A stretch of 64,000 nt of DNA from Diadophis punctatus similis (GCA_023053685.1 JALIGW010000013.1:19614501-19678500), one strand, 5' to 3'. Numbered from the stretch's first letter, positions 46,025 through 58,913 are shown. Numbers and translations are program-made. The notes: a model not told the origin generated them from the letters alone.

Positions 46025-47605
46025 CTAAAAGAAAAAAAACTGGCTTCAATTGTATGTTTATTTATATCCCATCTTATTATTTTTGCAAATAATTCAAGGT
46101 GGTGAACATATCAATCACAACTCCCCTTCCCCACTTTTTTTGTTTAGTTCTAAATTATGTAAACAAGTGAAGTTCATATTAAGTCACACCAAAAACACTC
46201 ATTCCTCAGATATGAAGATGAACCTGTTAAGTAACATGAAAGCTTCAAGGAGAGAGATTCAGTTTTGATACCTTGCTTATTCTTGAAACATTGAAGTACC
46301 CTCCCACATGGGGGGAAAAAAGTGTCATTCAGCAGTCAACCAAGTTAACCTTGCTATCAATACCATTATTATTTTTAAATGAACAAGACAGGGATTTGGA
46401 CAATATTTTTTCTACAGAATCAATTTTGGAGTTTATTAAAGTACAGAAGTGTAGGCAAGTGCCAGTGATGAAGAAACAGAGAAAAATAGTTGCCCTTGTT
46501 TCATGGCCCAAGAGAGCCTTCCTAGAAAACTAGTAGATTTTGTACTTAATTATGATTCTTTCTGCACATGTATAAAGTGATGGTAGTAAAATGATAAACT
46601 AGTCAAAAAATAGGAAGTATTGGACTACTCTTGTCTGACTAAACCAGAAACTGGAAAAAGGTACTTGAAAGAATACAAATGCATTGGTATCTTGTTAAAA
46701 AAAGAATGAACTATTACAAATGAAGTTCAGCAACCTCTTTGTATCAAATGCAAGCTCTATTTTTAGTGAATTTCTTGCTTACACTTTTTTCTTCATACAT
46801 GCAGTATGACATACTCTGTTTGGGTGGGAGGGCAGTTTTCACCTTGATGTGATAATGCAGAAAGATGATGTCAAGGTGTTTATTATGAGAACTAGATCTT
46901 AAAGGAGGAATATCTAAGATATGCCTTTATTAAAAGTTTAATGTTATCTGTAAATGAAAGGTGATTGCTGGGAGGCAGTGAGTGATTGGATATTTTGAAA
47001 CTTAATGGGACCTTTTTTGAGTGTGAAGAGAAGACACACAGCAACCACTTGTTTTGAGGACAGTGAGGAGAAAGGGAAAGGGAAAGAAAAAAATGTTTGC
47101 AAAAGCTGGTGATGAGGCAACTGTCAGAATTTCCCCAAGATCTACAAGTTTCAGACAGCTATTTTTTTAAAGACATGCCCTATATTCAAGGACTTTTGCT
47201 GTTGTAAGTAAAAATGTTTTTTTTAACAAATAAAAAGTCATGGTTTTCATTTATACTGCTGTAGCTTCTAGAAAGAACATAGCCACTGCCATTTTGAAGC
47301 AGGTAGTTAAAAAAACCCCCAATAACAACAAACTAATAGTTTGATTTCCATTCCCTTATTTCTGTCATCCTACTTCCCAGGGAGCCCAAAACATGTTAAT
47401 TCAAAATTCAGGACAAAAATATTTTGAATCTTAATTCTTTTCTTGTTGGGAAGATTTATCTGTAGAGAAGATATAAGCAAACTTTGAGTCCAATGCAAGT
47501 AGATACAAGACAGAAAAAATATTTTTGGTCTTTCCTGGCTTATTGTTTATTATATTTTCTACTGAGAAGAAATATATAAAAATAATAATATTTGAAGTAC
47601 TTTAA
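46025..47605. other. Unassigned AT-rich DNA
   Basis: No gene or nameable repeat was recognised. Two short open frames (46050-46268, 46273-46533) lack motifs. Confidence 0.45.
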
Positions 47606-48075
47606 CAAACTAACAGAGTTGGAAGAGACCTTGGAGGTTTTCTAGTCCTGCTCAGGCAGGAAGCCCTATAGCATTTCAGACGAACGGTTGTCCAATCTCT
47701 TCTTAAAAACTTCCAGTGTTGGAGCATTCACAACTTATGGAGGCAAGTTGTTCCACTGATTAATTGTTCTGTCAGGAAATTCCCCTTAGTTCTAAGTTGC
47801 TTCTCTCCTTGATTAATTTCCACCCATTGCTTCTTGTCCTGCCTTCAGGTGCAATGGAGATTAGGTTGACTCTGTCTTCTTTGTAGTAACCTCTTAGTTA
47901 TTGGAACACTGCTATCATGTTACCCCCCTAGTCCTTATTTTCATTAAACTAGACATACCCAATTCCAGCAACCATTCTTTATGTAGCCTCCAGTCCCCTA
48001 ATCATCTTTGTTGATCTTCTCTGTACTCTTTCTACAGTAGAGTCTCAACATTTTTTTTTTACATTGTGGTGATGG

Positions 48076-48432
48076 CAGGGGTGGGTTCTACTTACCTTCC
48101 CCACCGGTTATCGTGACATTTTGTGGGCGTATGCTTGCTTTGCTCGCGCACGTGCGTGCATCCCTTCCAGGAAGTGATCGTCTGGGCATGCTCAGTGCTT
48201 CAAAAAAAAATCTTCTGCATTGCAAACTAGATAAGGAGTACAGAAAACAGCTGCTGAGCAGCAATTAAATCTGCCTCCCCTGATCAGCTGGGCTTTGGAA
48301 GCAGAGATAAAGGTCAGTATAACCCAGGGGCGGGTGGGCTTTCACAGATACAGAGAACCGGTTCACTCTCAGCTTGGAGTCAGAGCTACCGGTTCTAAAA
48401 AACCGGTCCGAAGCGGCAGCAAACCACCTCTA
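48076..48432. mobile_element. hAT MITE family A, copy 5
   Basis: It starts CAGGGGTGGGTTC and ends AACCACCTCTA, with ACCGGTTCTAAAAAACCGG near the right end. The flanks GGTGATGG and GGCGATGA are a diverged 8-bp duplication (6 of 8). Collinear CR1 sequence lies on both sides. Confidence 0.82.
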
Positions 48433-48734
48433 GGCGATGACAACCAAAACTGGATGCAATATTCCAAGTGTGATCTTACTAAGGCATTAAAAAGTGGTAT
48501 CAGCACTTCATTTGAACTTGATTCTATCCCTCTGTTAATGCAGCCTAGGATTGTGTTGGCTTTTTTGGCGGATGTAGCACAATGCTGGCTCATATTTAAG
48601 TAATTGTCAACTAGAACTCCAAGATCCCTCTCACAATTACTACTATTGGACCAGGTACCATTTATACTATACCTGTGCATTTGACTTTTCTTGCCTAAAT
48701 GTAGAACCTTACTTTTTTCACCATTGAATTTCAT
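48433..48734 (-). pseudogene. CR1 reverse transcriptase fragment
   Basis: The frame encodes 'MKFNGEKSKVLHLGKK', 'RDLGVLVDNYLNMSQHC', 'AKKANTILGCINRG' and '[18 protein letters not shown]', the conserved CR1 ORF2 sequence after the catalytic palm. It then runs into the MITE, so the rest is displaced to about 47800-48065. Confidence 0.9.
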
Positions 48735-48969
48735 TTTGTTAGATAGGGGCCAATGTTAAAGTCTGTCAAGATCCTTCTGTATCTTAAGCCTATCTTCTGG
48801 AGAGTTGGCTATTCCTGCCAGCTTGGTGTCATCTGCAAAATTCCCCATCTAACTCCTCATCTAAATCATTGATGAAGAAATTGAAGAGTACTAGACCAAA
48901 GACAGAGCCCTGGGATACCCCACTTTCTTAAAGCTGAAACTGGTACGGTATCTTAGTTTTGCTTCGACA

Positions 48970-51100
48970 AATTCTGAGTCAATATTCGTTTTACAATTTC
49001 TCACAAGTTTTCATCTGTGAAAATGGAGTGAGGAATTCTGCATCTATGAAAGTTCTCATAGATTGAAAAGTACCTAAAAAGGACAGATAGGTTTCTGACT
49101 TCTGACTTCTGACTTCTGAGAAGAGCTATATAAAGCTCAGGTATTTCAAGTCATGGTAATGGAAAAATCTAATTGAAACATACATCTGCACTAATTCATG
49201 CTTGCTAATAGAATTTGCACAGACAATGTTCTTGATGGAATGAACTCAAATATTTTCAAGTTGTTATTGGTTGTCTGATTACCAAACAACCCTGAAGGTT
49301 AAACTACAAGGAAAAATTAAATGCTCAGATTTGACATGGTCCCTGCTCAAACTGTTTTATTGATTCATTTAATGAAGCGGTTCATCAAAATGGACAAATG
49401 TAGATACTCTCAGTTTCATTGACATAATGATGCTTAGATTCTTCTATTAATTTCTAAGGAATTGCAAATACTCCTATAATGTTAGATGACTTCAGTTGTA
49501 GGGCAAAAATTAGCACCCTCCCACTTTTGAATATTTGAAGTGTGTTATTGTGAATGTAATATAGTCATCCATGTCTGTACTTCAGAAAGCAGATAAAAAT
49601 CTTCATCAGCCGGCATCCTTCTTTTCTACATTCGTGTGTTATGTAGTCAAGCAAGTACACAAATGGAATGTGAAGGGTGCATGAATAAGCAATCAAATAA
49701 GAAAATGACAAAGTTAAGGCTGGACCCACACCATTAACTCTGATACTGTGTGTGTATATACTGCAGTGTTGTTAAAACTCAATTACTAATTCTCAAATAA
49801 TGCATCAGATAATATAACCAAGAAAGATACACAAGCAGTTCACAATATTTTTTGCCGCATTGCTTTAAAAATCTTTAAACTGGTTTAAGGAGTCGAACAT
49901 AATGGCAGTCTTTAATAATACACTGTAATACAAACCTCAAATCTCATTCTTTGCAAGGAAAATTTTGGGATGGCAGAGTGATCCCCCCCCCCCGCAAATT
50001 AGATACTGAATCTGATAACCCTGACAACAACACCCACAAAAGACAAAAAATATCACAGCGTGCAAATTGAACCTGCAGCTATTTGAATAAAAGACGTGAA
50101 CAACCAACACAATTCAGATAAACAGAAATGGTAATTGTTCTTGTGACGGAAATGTTGCTGCCAAACTGATTAAAATGTTATCATAAAATGAATACTTACA
50201 CATAAATGCAATTAAATATTAGATAGAAAAACAATTAAGGGAATGGTAGAAAGATTAAATTGCATTTTGAAAGCAAGAGTCTGGCTCTTTGTAATTCCAG
50301 AGATAAAACCTGTTGCAAGACTAAATATAATGACTTCTAATACATGCCAAAATAAAAGCCACACAGAAATGCAACTTTTCTTTTAATACATTCAGTGCAT
50401 TAAATATTTAGTGCAATATTTTATATAGCCTTTCTTTCTGTAACTGAATATTATTTCCAAAAAAGTAGTGTGGATTAAATTGTTCATTTTATCTAGATTT
50501 TAAGCATTACTCCATATCCATTTAGGAAGTCAGAAGACTTGAGGTGTATAACTGAAGATGTATATCTATAATCAAATATAGATTATACATTGGATCTATT
50601 TAGAACATCAGGTTTTATTACTATTAATTCCTCTCAAATGACAATTTAAATGCCACCAACTGTGGGTCACTTAAAGATTCAAATACTGTCAGCTGATCTT
50701 TTCCTTGAGATCTAAGTATATAAATGATATTTCAAAGAGTATACATATTATATGTGTAGTCACAGCGATCTTTTAAACATATGGTCAACATATGGAAAAT
50801 GAAAAAATAATCATTGTCACTGCTCAATATTGGGCCAAAAAGAATGATAATAGTTTATTTCCCACTGTGTAGCCATTGGGGATATTGATACTTTGGCATT
50901 TTATTTCTGAAAATATAATGTAAGAGCCTGAAAAATGTTATTTTTTTCTTTTCCCTCGTCTAGGGTAACTGGTGGTAGCAAGAATGGTGGAAGAAAACTA
51001 TGGCTACCTTACAAATGTTAAAGACAACATTTTTACAAATGTAAAAAGTTGTAAGATACAAGTCCTGAAGTTTTGAAATATGCTGTTGCTTACCAAATAC
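48970..51100. other. Gene-free AT-rich stretch
   Basis: No gene or named element was seen. A 14-base C/G run occurs near 49982-49995, and a TCTGACTTC triplicate lies near 49095-49120. Confidence 0.45.
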
Positions 51101-51104
51101 TGAT

Positions 51105-51345
51105 TTTATTATTATTATTTATTAAATTTATTTGCCACCCATCTTGTTTCAAAGTGACTCTGGGTAGCTTACAACATATATATATCCAGATGCACAGGAG
51201 GGGGGAGGGGGATTAGCTCTTAATCAATCAGATCCCATTTGAAGCCCCCCCCCCAAATTGGGGCCCAAAGCCATCTGGCAGAACAAGGTCTTAAGGCTCT
51301 TACGGAAAGTCAGATGGATGGGAGCCAATTTTAAAACATAATTAT
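51105..51345 (-). mobile_element. Old L2 LINE 3' fragment
   Basis: An (ATT)n tail followed by 'atttgccacccatcttgtttcaaagtgactctgggtagcttac' parallels the L2 3' end at 11421-11475. 'caaggtcttaaggctcttacggaa' parallels 11630-11660. It is diverged. Confidence 0.55.
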
Positions 51346-51805
51346 TTTATCTTATTTTTTAGGTTAAAAAATTAGGGATCTATTCCTTTATCTTCATAGT
51401 TCTGTGTGCCAGGAGTCACAATACTATGAAAAGTTTCCTACAGCATTAAAAATAACATAAAAATAAAATTTCATCTAGTATGTCTGTTTTTAATTGAAGT
51501 AAAATATTATGGTGATTATGTTGCATGCAGGTTCTTCTTTTTGTAATGTAGAACATCAGTTGTGTGGGAAATAAATAGCAGCAGGATCAAATGAATAAAA
51601 GAGACTCTTACTGCTCCCCAATAGCATGGTTCAATGAAACTTGCACACTTCAACCTGTATTGTAGTTAGAGGAAATTCCTTTGTCACTATCATTTCAAAT
51701 TACTATTAACATGGCATTCATTAATATATAACGGGAGGACAAATTTGGAACTATGACACTAATGGTAATCCTTAGAAGAAGCAAAGTCAGTGTGCAATGT
51801 TTTTA

Positions 51806-52345
51806 TTTTATTTATTTATTTATTTATTTATTTATCTATTTATTTATTTATTTATTATTTGTCAACACGTGTACAAGATACCAGGTATGATGTAAACATA
51901 AATAAAAGCAAAGTATGTATAGGTAAATTTGGACAATAGGACAGAAGGACAGGGACGGTAGGCATGATGGTGCTCTTATGCACGCCCCTTACAGACCTCT
52001 TAGGAATGGGGTGAGGTCAACTGTAGACAGTCTAAGATTAAAGTTTTTGGGGTTTGGGGAAGAAACCACAGAGTCAGGTAGTGCATTCCAGGCATTGATT
52101 ACTCTGTTGCTGAAGTCGTATTTTCTGCAGTTGAGTTTCGAGCGGTTAACATTCAGTTTGAATCTATTGTGTGCTCGTGTATTATTGTGGTTGAAGCTGA
52201 AGTATTCATTGACAGGTAGGACATTGTGGCAGATGATTTTATGAACTACATTTAGCTCAGATCGAAGGCGACATAGCTCTAAGTTGTCTAAGCCCAAAAT
52301 TTCAAGTCTGGTGGAATAAGGTATTCTGTTGCGAGCAGAGGAGTG
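51806..52345 (-). mobile_element. LINE family X, copy 4
   Basis: A (TTTA)n tail at 51808-51854, then the shared X 3' region and C-terminal coding sequence. It is 5'-truncated near 52345 at a GT-rich microsatellite. Confidence 0.8.
51989..52343 (-). pseudogene. LINE X reverse transcriptase C-terminus
   Basis: About 118 codons homologous to 21400-21760: 'RNRIPYSTRLEILGLDNLEL', 'NEYFSFNHNNTRAHNRFKL' and 'RVINAWNALPDSVV'. The frame is open but lacks the RT core. Upstream residues of the longer open frame come from the adjacent microsatellite and are not LINE. Confidence 0.82.
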
Positions 52346-52653
52346 GAGGAGTGTGTGTGTGTATATATATATGTGTGTGTTTTTTTCTGTCGAGTCATCC
52401 TGGTGTATGGAAGGAAACATCACAGCTTCCTTTTGTCTTTCGGCCCCCTCCTATATATATAACATTTTTACTGATAAAGAAATAAAGGGAGACTAGTATA
52501 GATCTATTTCAAGCTATTTAGCTCTCATCAGCTAGCCATACCCTTCTGGGATTCGAACTTGGGCTGCTTGTCTTGTCAGGCAGTTGCTTTAATCTCCCTG
52601 TATCAGCTGTTCCCCTCCCTGTATCAGCTGAACCAGGGGAGGGATTATATGTT

Positions 52654-52837
52654 TTTTCTGTCGAATCACCTGGTATACCCAAATATGGGAGGGAGCATAT
52701 TGCTTCCTTTCACCTTTCGGCCCCAATCCAATTTCGTGAAAGCGACTGCCTGCATGGCCCCTGGATTGGGGTCGAAAGGCGAAAGGAAGCAGTATGCTCC
52801 CTCCCGTATTTGGGTATACCAGATGATTCGACAGAAA

Positions 52838-52838
<1 letters not shown>
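52654..52838. repeat. 77-bp inverted repeat with 31-bp loop
   Basis: Arm 52654-52730 pairs with arm 52762-52838 (72 of 77 positions complementary by my count). The arms begin TTTTCTGTCGAATCA and end CCCCAATCCA. Confidence 0.9.

Positions 52839-52839
<1 letters not shown>

Positions 52840-52932
<93 letters not shown>
52840..52932 (+). repeat. (AC)n(GT)n self-complementary microsatellite
   Basis: An (AC)n block passes directly into a (GT)n block at about 52882-52884, so the tract is itself an inverted repeat. It starts right after the 77-bp inverted repeat. Confidence 0.93.
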
Positions 52933-52933
<1 letters not shown>

Positions 52934-53125
52934 GATTTTTTTGCTGATACTGAAAATAAAGGGAGACTATTATAGATCTATTTCAAGCTTATTTTGCTCT
53001 CATCAGATAGCCATACCCTTACTGGGATTTGAACCTGGGCCGCCAGCCTTGTAAGGCAGCAACTTAACCACTAGGCCACAGGCTTTATTCCCTATCAGCT
53101 CTTTCACCAGGAAAGGGTTATATAT

Positions 53126-53850
53126 GTTTTTCTGTCATGTTATATATAGTCATAAAGTCAGCTGCATTCGGACACTGTTTAATAGGATAGACACCCATTG
53201 CAGCACACTGACGGTCAAAGCAAAAGAGCGGGCACATCTCTACCAAATCTGCATGCTCAATGGCTATTCAACAGATTTTATCCAACGATGTATCACATCT
53301 AGGGCCCAGTAGCCCATTGAGGGCGCAAGTGGAACATCAACGTGGAGGGTGCTCCCATACATACAGGGGGTATCCGAAACTGCTGCATGCATTTTTGCAT
53401 CACATGGGGTTAAAGTGGTGCACAAACCAGACCAAACATTGAGGATGACAGTGATACACCCAAAAGAAGCACTACTGAAGGAGGAGACATCCTCAGTAAT
53501 CTACCGTATTAACTGCAGCAACTGTGCAGGCCACTACGTAGGAGAAACAGCCAAACGACTACGAACTAGGGTGCATGAACACAAGCTGGCGGTCCAACGC
53601 AAGAAACAACGCTCCCAGATCTGAATGCACATGGAGGAGCATAGTCACGAGTTCAACTTCCAGGAGACCGAGGTTGTTGCCTATGACACAACAAAAGGAG
53701 GACACCTCTTGAAAGAAGCCTGGTTCTCTAACAACATATCAATAGACACATTGATTTACCACCGGCTTACCAGGCATTAAGGCACCAGGAAGGATTTAGT
53801 GGAGACCGATGGCTATCGAGGAATGGAGATCGGGGGCACCCTCCCCCCCT
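53126..53850 (+). mobile_element. Penelope-like element fragment (RT end plus GIY-YIG)
   Basis: Plus-strand frames give 'SCIRTLFNRIDTHCSTLTVKA' (end of Penelope RT), 'LPYIQGVSETAACIFASHGVKV' (linker) and a GIY-YIG endonuclease segment, followed by 'HSHEFNFQETEVV' and 'LLKEAWFSNN' after a stop. The order is that of Penelope-like retroelements. Frame shifts and stops make it a relic. The region to about 54230 may be its 3' untranslated part. Confidence 0.82.
53349..53623 (+). pseudogene. Penelope-like GIY-YIG endonuclease fragment
   Basis: 91 codons ending in TGA at 53621-53623. The motif 'VIYRINCSNCAGHYVGET' contains the (G/V)IY...YVG pair, then 'KRLRTRVHEHKLAV' with the conserved Arg and the Glu-His/Lys region of GIY-YIG nucleases as found in Penelope elements. 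The TGA interrupts before the C-terminal part, which continues in frame ('MHMEEHSHEFNF'). Confidence 0.85.
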
Positions 53851-54232
53851 TTAGGCATAGAGATTGGCCCAGCGAAGGCATGGCAAACCTGGACTGAGTG
53901 CAGGAGAGCCCAGCAGAGCAGCATCACAATGGGATGGACAGGGGGGTGAGGAACGACACACACCTGTTACAAGATCATGGGCTAAACAAATGAGCTTGGG
54001 GAATGCAAGGAGTGTGCCTGGGAGAGAGAGAAGTAGTGATGAGGGGGAGGGAGCCGGGGGAAATGCCTTCAAAGTAATACCTGACAGCTCGGCATCACCT
54101 CCATCGGTCAGCATGACTAAGGCAAAAACAACAAAGCTAATTACTGGGGGGAGGCAAGAGTGTGGGCCCATCATGCACGCAATGACTAAATTGATTAGCA
54201 ACACATAAAAAGCAAGCATCTCTTCAATGGTG
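53851..54232. other. GC-richer segment after Penelope fragment
   Basis: Possibly the 3' end of the Penelope-like element. Open frames on both strands (53851-54219) have no domain. I see no separate gene. Confidence 0.4.
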
Positions 54233-54234
54233 AT

Positions 54235-54511
54235 TTAATGTTGTTAAGCGAGACCTTTGTTAAGTGAATGTTGCCCCATTTTACAACCTTTCTTACTTGT
54301 TAAGTGAATCACTGCAGTTGATAAGTTAGTAACCCGGTTGTTAAGTGAATCTGGCTTAAGGTGCCAAACGCCTGAATTTTGATGACATGATCATGTGGAT
54401 GGTGTAAAGGTCGTACCTGTGAAAAATGGTCATGTCACTTTTTTCAGTGCTGTTGTAACTTTGAACGGTCACTAACCGAACTGATATAAGTCAAGGACTA
54501 CCTGTACTCAT
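54235..54511. mobile_element. CAGGTAGTCC-family MITE
   Basis: It contains 'gttgttaagcgagacctttgttaagtgaatgttgcc', repeated 'gttaagtgaatc' words, and the right terminus 'ataagtcaaggactacctgta'. The left terminus is truncated. The same family is at 27282-27870 and 35935-36077. I recognise the pattern as a common squamate repeat but cannot assign the superfamily with confidence. Confidence 0.72.
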
Positions 54512-54514
54512 TGC

Positions 54515-56200
54515 ATAATTGCCTTTTGGTATATGGAACATTAATGACAGTGCCAAAAGAAATAATGAGACATTTAAAGCATGAGATAAGAAAAATAAAA
54601 TATTAGTAACAATGTTTACTCTGAGTCTTCAAATCTTAATGTCTTTAGAAACCATCCTACCTTCTACCATGTCCCTATACAGCTTTGTACATTGCCTTTT
54701 GTTCTTTAGTTGAACTGTCATAAAGGTGAATAAATTCCTGGGCGACAAGCAATCAAATCCCCATTCAGCCATGAAGTTTATTGTTTGGCCTTCAGTCAAT
54801 TAATGCTTTTCACCTTAACCTAAATTAAGAGATTATCATGTCAAAATGCTGAACACAGAGGAAGAGAAACATATTGCTCTCTAACAAACTTAGGGAAATA
54901 GTAGAATATAAATAGTTTTATAATAATTGCTTCACACATGTCCCTTCTCCTTTTTTCATTTATGAAATATCAGATGATAAGATTTTGAATGACTCAGTTT
55001 GTAGAAAACCATTGGTGTACAATGTTATGTGGAAAATCTTCAAATAATTCATTGGGAAAATAAGATGATATAATATAAATTCTTACCATGAATAGTTTCA
55101 GACTTTCCTGAGTATGAAATGTACCTCATGAAATGGATTATCAGTAATGTCACTGTGAAGGCAATGGAGAATGGATTTTTAAAAAAGTGAAGGAATACTG
55201 TATCTCCAAGCATACAAATGAATGGTTTGGATTATCATCTGAGAGAAACTAGAGGGAAATAGATTGTTGTTTTTCTCCTAATTTTCTCAGAGGAAAAAAA
55301 AACTCAGTTATCTCTGGCTTTTTGTACACAAATTTTTATGTGTTCTTACCTAAAACATATATTTTAAAAAATATATGAGATTTGCCTCTTCTAGAATAAT
55401 TCGATTGGCACATCTTTGGGACATCGTTTGGGGCATCCTGAGGAAGGCAAAAAAAAAAACCTCAAACCAACAGTCAACATGGCAGTGTACCTAAACAGGC
55501 TTTGATTGTGTAATTTTCACACATTAACACACATGATAAGGCCCTGAACTGCCCCCCACTTTTTAAGGGATGCTCAGATGTAGATGTATAAATCCGAGTC
55601 CAAACTATTGAACAACCTGTTGCTTGTAATTAACTTTTTTTTAAAATTGATCAGAAAAACTGGAAAGAAATGCATGATTTTTTAAAAGTAAGGCCTTTCC
55701 CTTTGTTGCAAATGTCAGGCAACATCCTGCTTATTGAGGAATAAAATCATTAAGTTCCAAAATGGAAGTCAAATAACTGCATCATCCCCTCTCCTTCCCA
55801 CAAACACACAATGTTTTTCTATAAATTGGATGGTGAGTTGTCTTTCAATCTTACCCTTGGATTTCCTGACTTGCTAGCGCTAAATCAGGAATTGATTATG
55901 TAATCTTGTTAGTTTTTAAAAGATTTATCAGTCACCTCAGTCAGTAATACAACTGAATAATAATAGGAAGAATGCAAAGATGTTCTGGAAAATCCCAATT
56001 TTTACAAGCCCAATTTCTTTGTTTGAAAGAAAAGTTGGTAACAAAGAACCTTCAAATAATTTCTATTTCACTTTGCAAGTACTAGTTATCTTTCTCCCTG
56101 CCCCCACCCCTTTATCAGAAATCAGGTCCTTTTTTAAGGCTAGATAATGGCACAATTAATCTAGGGTTCACACTTGTATGGTTCAGGATTTGACATTTTG
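54515..56200. other. Unassigned AT-rich DNA
   Basis: No gene or nameable repeat was seen. Confidence 0.45.
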
Positions 56201-56279
56201 TTTGTCTGTTTGTCTGTCTGTCCGTCCGTCCGTCCATTTGTTTGTTTGTTTGTTTGTTTGTTTGTTTGTTTATTTATTT

Positions 56280-56743
<464 letters not shown>

Positions 56744-56759
56744 ATTTGGGCATATATAT

Positions 56760-58010
56760 TTATGCCCACCCATCTTAACCCAAACTCTGGGCAGTTCCCA
56801 ACCCCCAAAAATAAAAACAATATATCAACAATAAAATAAAACATTAAAACAAAAAAGTATTGCTGGAGCATTTAACTGAGGAAGTGAAACTAATCAGTTA
56901 AACCATCATTTTAAAAAATTAACATTCTATCACTAGGATTTGAATCATCTTAAAGAGCCCAGTTTGGAATTATAGTCAAAAAAGAGAGATGGCACCTGCC
57001 GTAAAAGAATCTTGAATGGATAAAGGAGCAGCTACTGAATTATAAGGAAACAAAAAAGTATGAAAATAAAAGAGTGTTGATTGTAAGATTTTTCAAGAAG
57101 TTAAATAACAGATAGAATGACAATTCCTAGCTACTGATTAAATTCAAACTGATATTTTTATTTGATTATAGATAGCTGGAAATTTAAAAGAGAAACAGAG
57201 TAAAATGGAAATAATTAGATTATATGAATTGGTGCATCAGGAAAACTACTATTAATTTTGATTGTACAATTTGTATTATTGCTAAGGTCAGCTCTAGGAG
57301 GTGGACAGTTATAAGTATGTATTCAAGTAAACGAAAAGATGGACATATATAAGTAACCACTTTCAACATTCAGATAAGCTCCAGTTGTGATTAACATGTC
57401 AGTTATATAGAACAGTTTGCAAACCAGCAGAATTTAGTTTTTAATCATAAATCACCTAAACTATTTCCACTAATCATATGTTCACTTGATGACGTATTCT
57501 TGATCCTTACCATATTCACTTGGATAAAAATCCCATTGATTTACTCCAAAGTAAGTATATTGAAAAATAAACATTTATTTCTGCATTGAAGTAGTAAAAA
57601 ATCAATTTTTATTGAACATGCATTCTGAATTAATCCTTTTTGAATATATATACAAGAAATATCATAAAATGTTTTCTATAATCTGTATTTATCTAAAGAG
57701 ATAAACACTGATAAATTATATAGCACACTACATCATTCCATTCTAGATTTATTCATAATCTTTGTCTTCCATCATCAGTATTGAAGATGTTGTCCAGATG
57801 ATTTTGGATTTAAGCTTCTATCAGCCCCAGGATAGCAAAGGATTATAGTTGTCTAAAAGACCTAGAAGGCACTAGTTTTTCTTATGAAGCCACATTTCTC
57901 AAATTCTTAGTTATGAAAGTTATTGAAGGAACTTGAAAAAAATCCCATCGTGATATCTGTCCTTACTTTGACCAGGCACAATGAAAAAGACCACCATGGT
58001 TAGATATTCT
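56760..58010. other. Unassigned AT-rich DNA
   Basis: A segment at about 56757-56860 ('gcccacccatcttaacccaaactctgggcagttccc') resembles a diverged L2 3' end. Otherwise nothing was recognised. Confidence 0.4.
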
Positions 58011-58023
58011 GTGTAGGATAAAG

Positions 58024-58085
58024 CAGTTTTTCTTGACTTCAGGAACTTTAACCCATCATAAAGTTCCTAAAGTCAAGAAACACTG
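58024..58085. mobile_element. Minimal palindromic hAT MITE (62 bp)
   Basis: It consists almost wholly of inverted arms: CAGTTTTTCTTGACTTCAGG and the complementary CCTAAAGTCAAGAAACACTG, around a loop of about 10 nt. The flanks GGATAAAG and TGATAAAG are an 8-bp duplication with one mismatch. Confidence 0.85.
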
Positions 58086-58094
58086 TGATAAAGT

Positions 58095-58908
58095 AAAAGA
58101 TAATGAAGATGCTTTTCTGGGTTCAGGAGTCTGCAGATATTCAGCCTATGAGCTAAAGAGATTTGACTAAGTCTACCATCTATCCCTGTTGTGGGTGTAG
58201 TCTAAAAGTAATAAAGTGAGTTTAGCAAAACATAAAACCCGAATATGCATTTTCATACAACATGAACCACTTTTACAGAAAGAGTATTTTGATTAAATAG
58301 TTAACTTGAGGAAGCATGTTAGCCAAATATAATGGTGTTATGGGAATCAAATAAAATTGCAAAAGCTCTCTCCTGTTATAATAAATCAAGTTTCTGAATT
58401 TTAACACTCAGAAAATCTAATAGATCAGTAATCCCAAAGGTAATTTGCCTTGTTATCAAAGTGTTGTGCAAGTCAGCAGCCAATTATTTGAGAGAACGAA
58501 AACCCAGAATCCTATGATTACATAACAAGCATAAATTGTCCTTAAACTAGTGAAAATAAAGGAGGGAATAAAACAAGCAGATGCCTTTTTAACTGTATTC
58601 TGCCTTGAGGATTTATTTGTGATCAATAGTTTAACAGATTAAAGAGCCATGAAAGGGACAAAAATATTCCACTTTATGGAAATTTAAGTTTCCTCACTCA
58701 CAAAATGCTGCTTTTACTGTTTGAAATTCTTTAGCTGTAGCACTCAGCAAATTACAAAGATTACTTTTTTGACACCACTCAGGGATATTGTCATCTTCTT
58801 GTACTACACACCTGAAAAAAATTTTTTTTGGCATTGCAGAGTAATATTTGACCGATAGCTAAAAAACAAAGCGCCAGTTTGTTATATATAGAGAGAGAGT
58901 TTGAAGTA
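58095..58908. other. Unassigned AT-rich DNA
   Basis: No gene or nameable repeat was seen; a short (GA)n run lies at about 58891-58899. Confidence 0.45.
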
Positions 58909-58913
58909 CGGTA

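Larger units (their letters stand above)
47610..48965 (-). mobile_element. CR1 LINE, split by a hAT MITE
   Basis: It is collinear with the CR1 at 11188-12895 from 'gagttggaagagaccttggagg' onward and extends further 5'. Near 48740-48940 it reaches the RT region ('ggggtatcccagggctctg' in the minus sense, a GxPQGS-like box). Interrupted at 48076-48432. This copy lacks the L2 insertion, so it shows the empty-site sequence for the 11.4-kb event. Confidence 0.88.
52381..53125 (-). repeat. Tandem composite repeat containing tRNA-like SINE units
   Basis: Unit 1 (about 52381-52650) and unit 2 (about 52651-53125) each start 'ttttttctgtcga' and end with a block shared nearly word for word: 'aaataaagggagactattatagatctatttcaagc...gccataccctt'. 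That block is followed in the minus sense by a tRNA-like head: B box GGTTCAAATCCC and A-box-like TGGCCTAGTGG at about 53020-53085. A third unit start ('gtttttctgtca') lies at 53126. Unit 2 also contains an inverted repeat and an AC/GT microsatellite. Confidence 0.7.

Noticed and set aside
53851..54219. Open frames on both strands after the Penelope fragment
   Set aside because: GC-rich DNA gives long chance frames; no domain is present.
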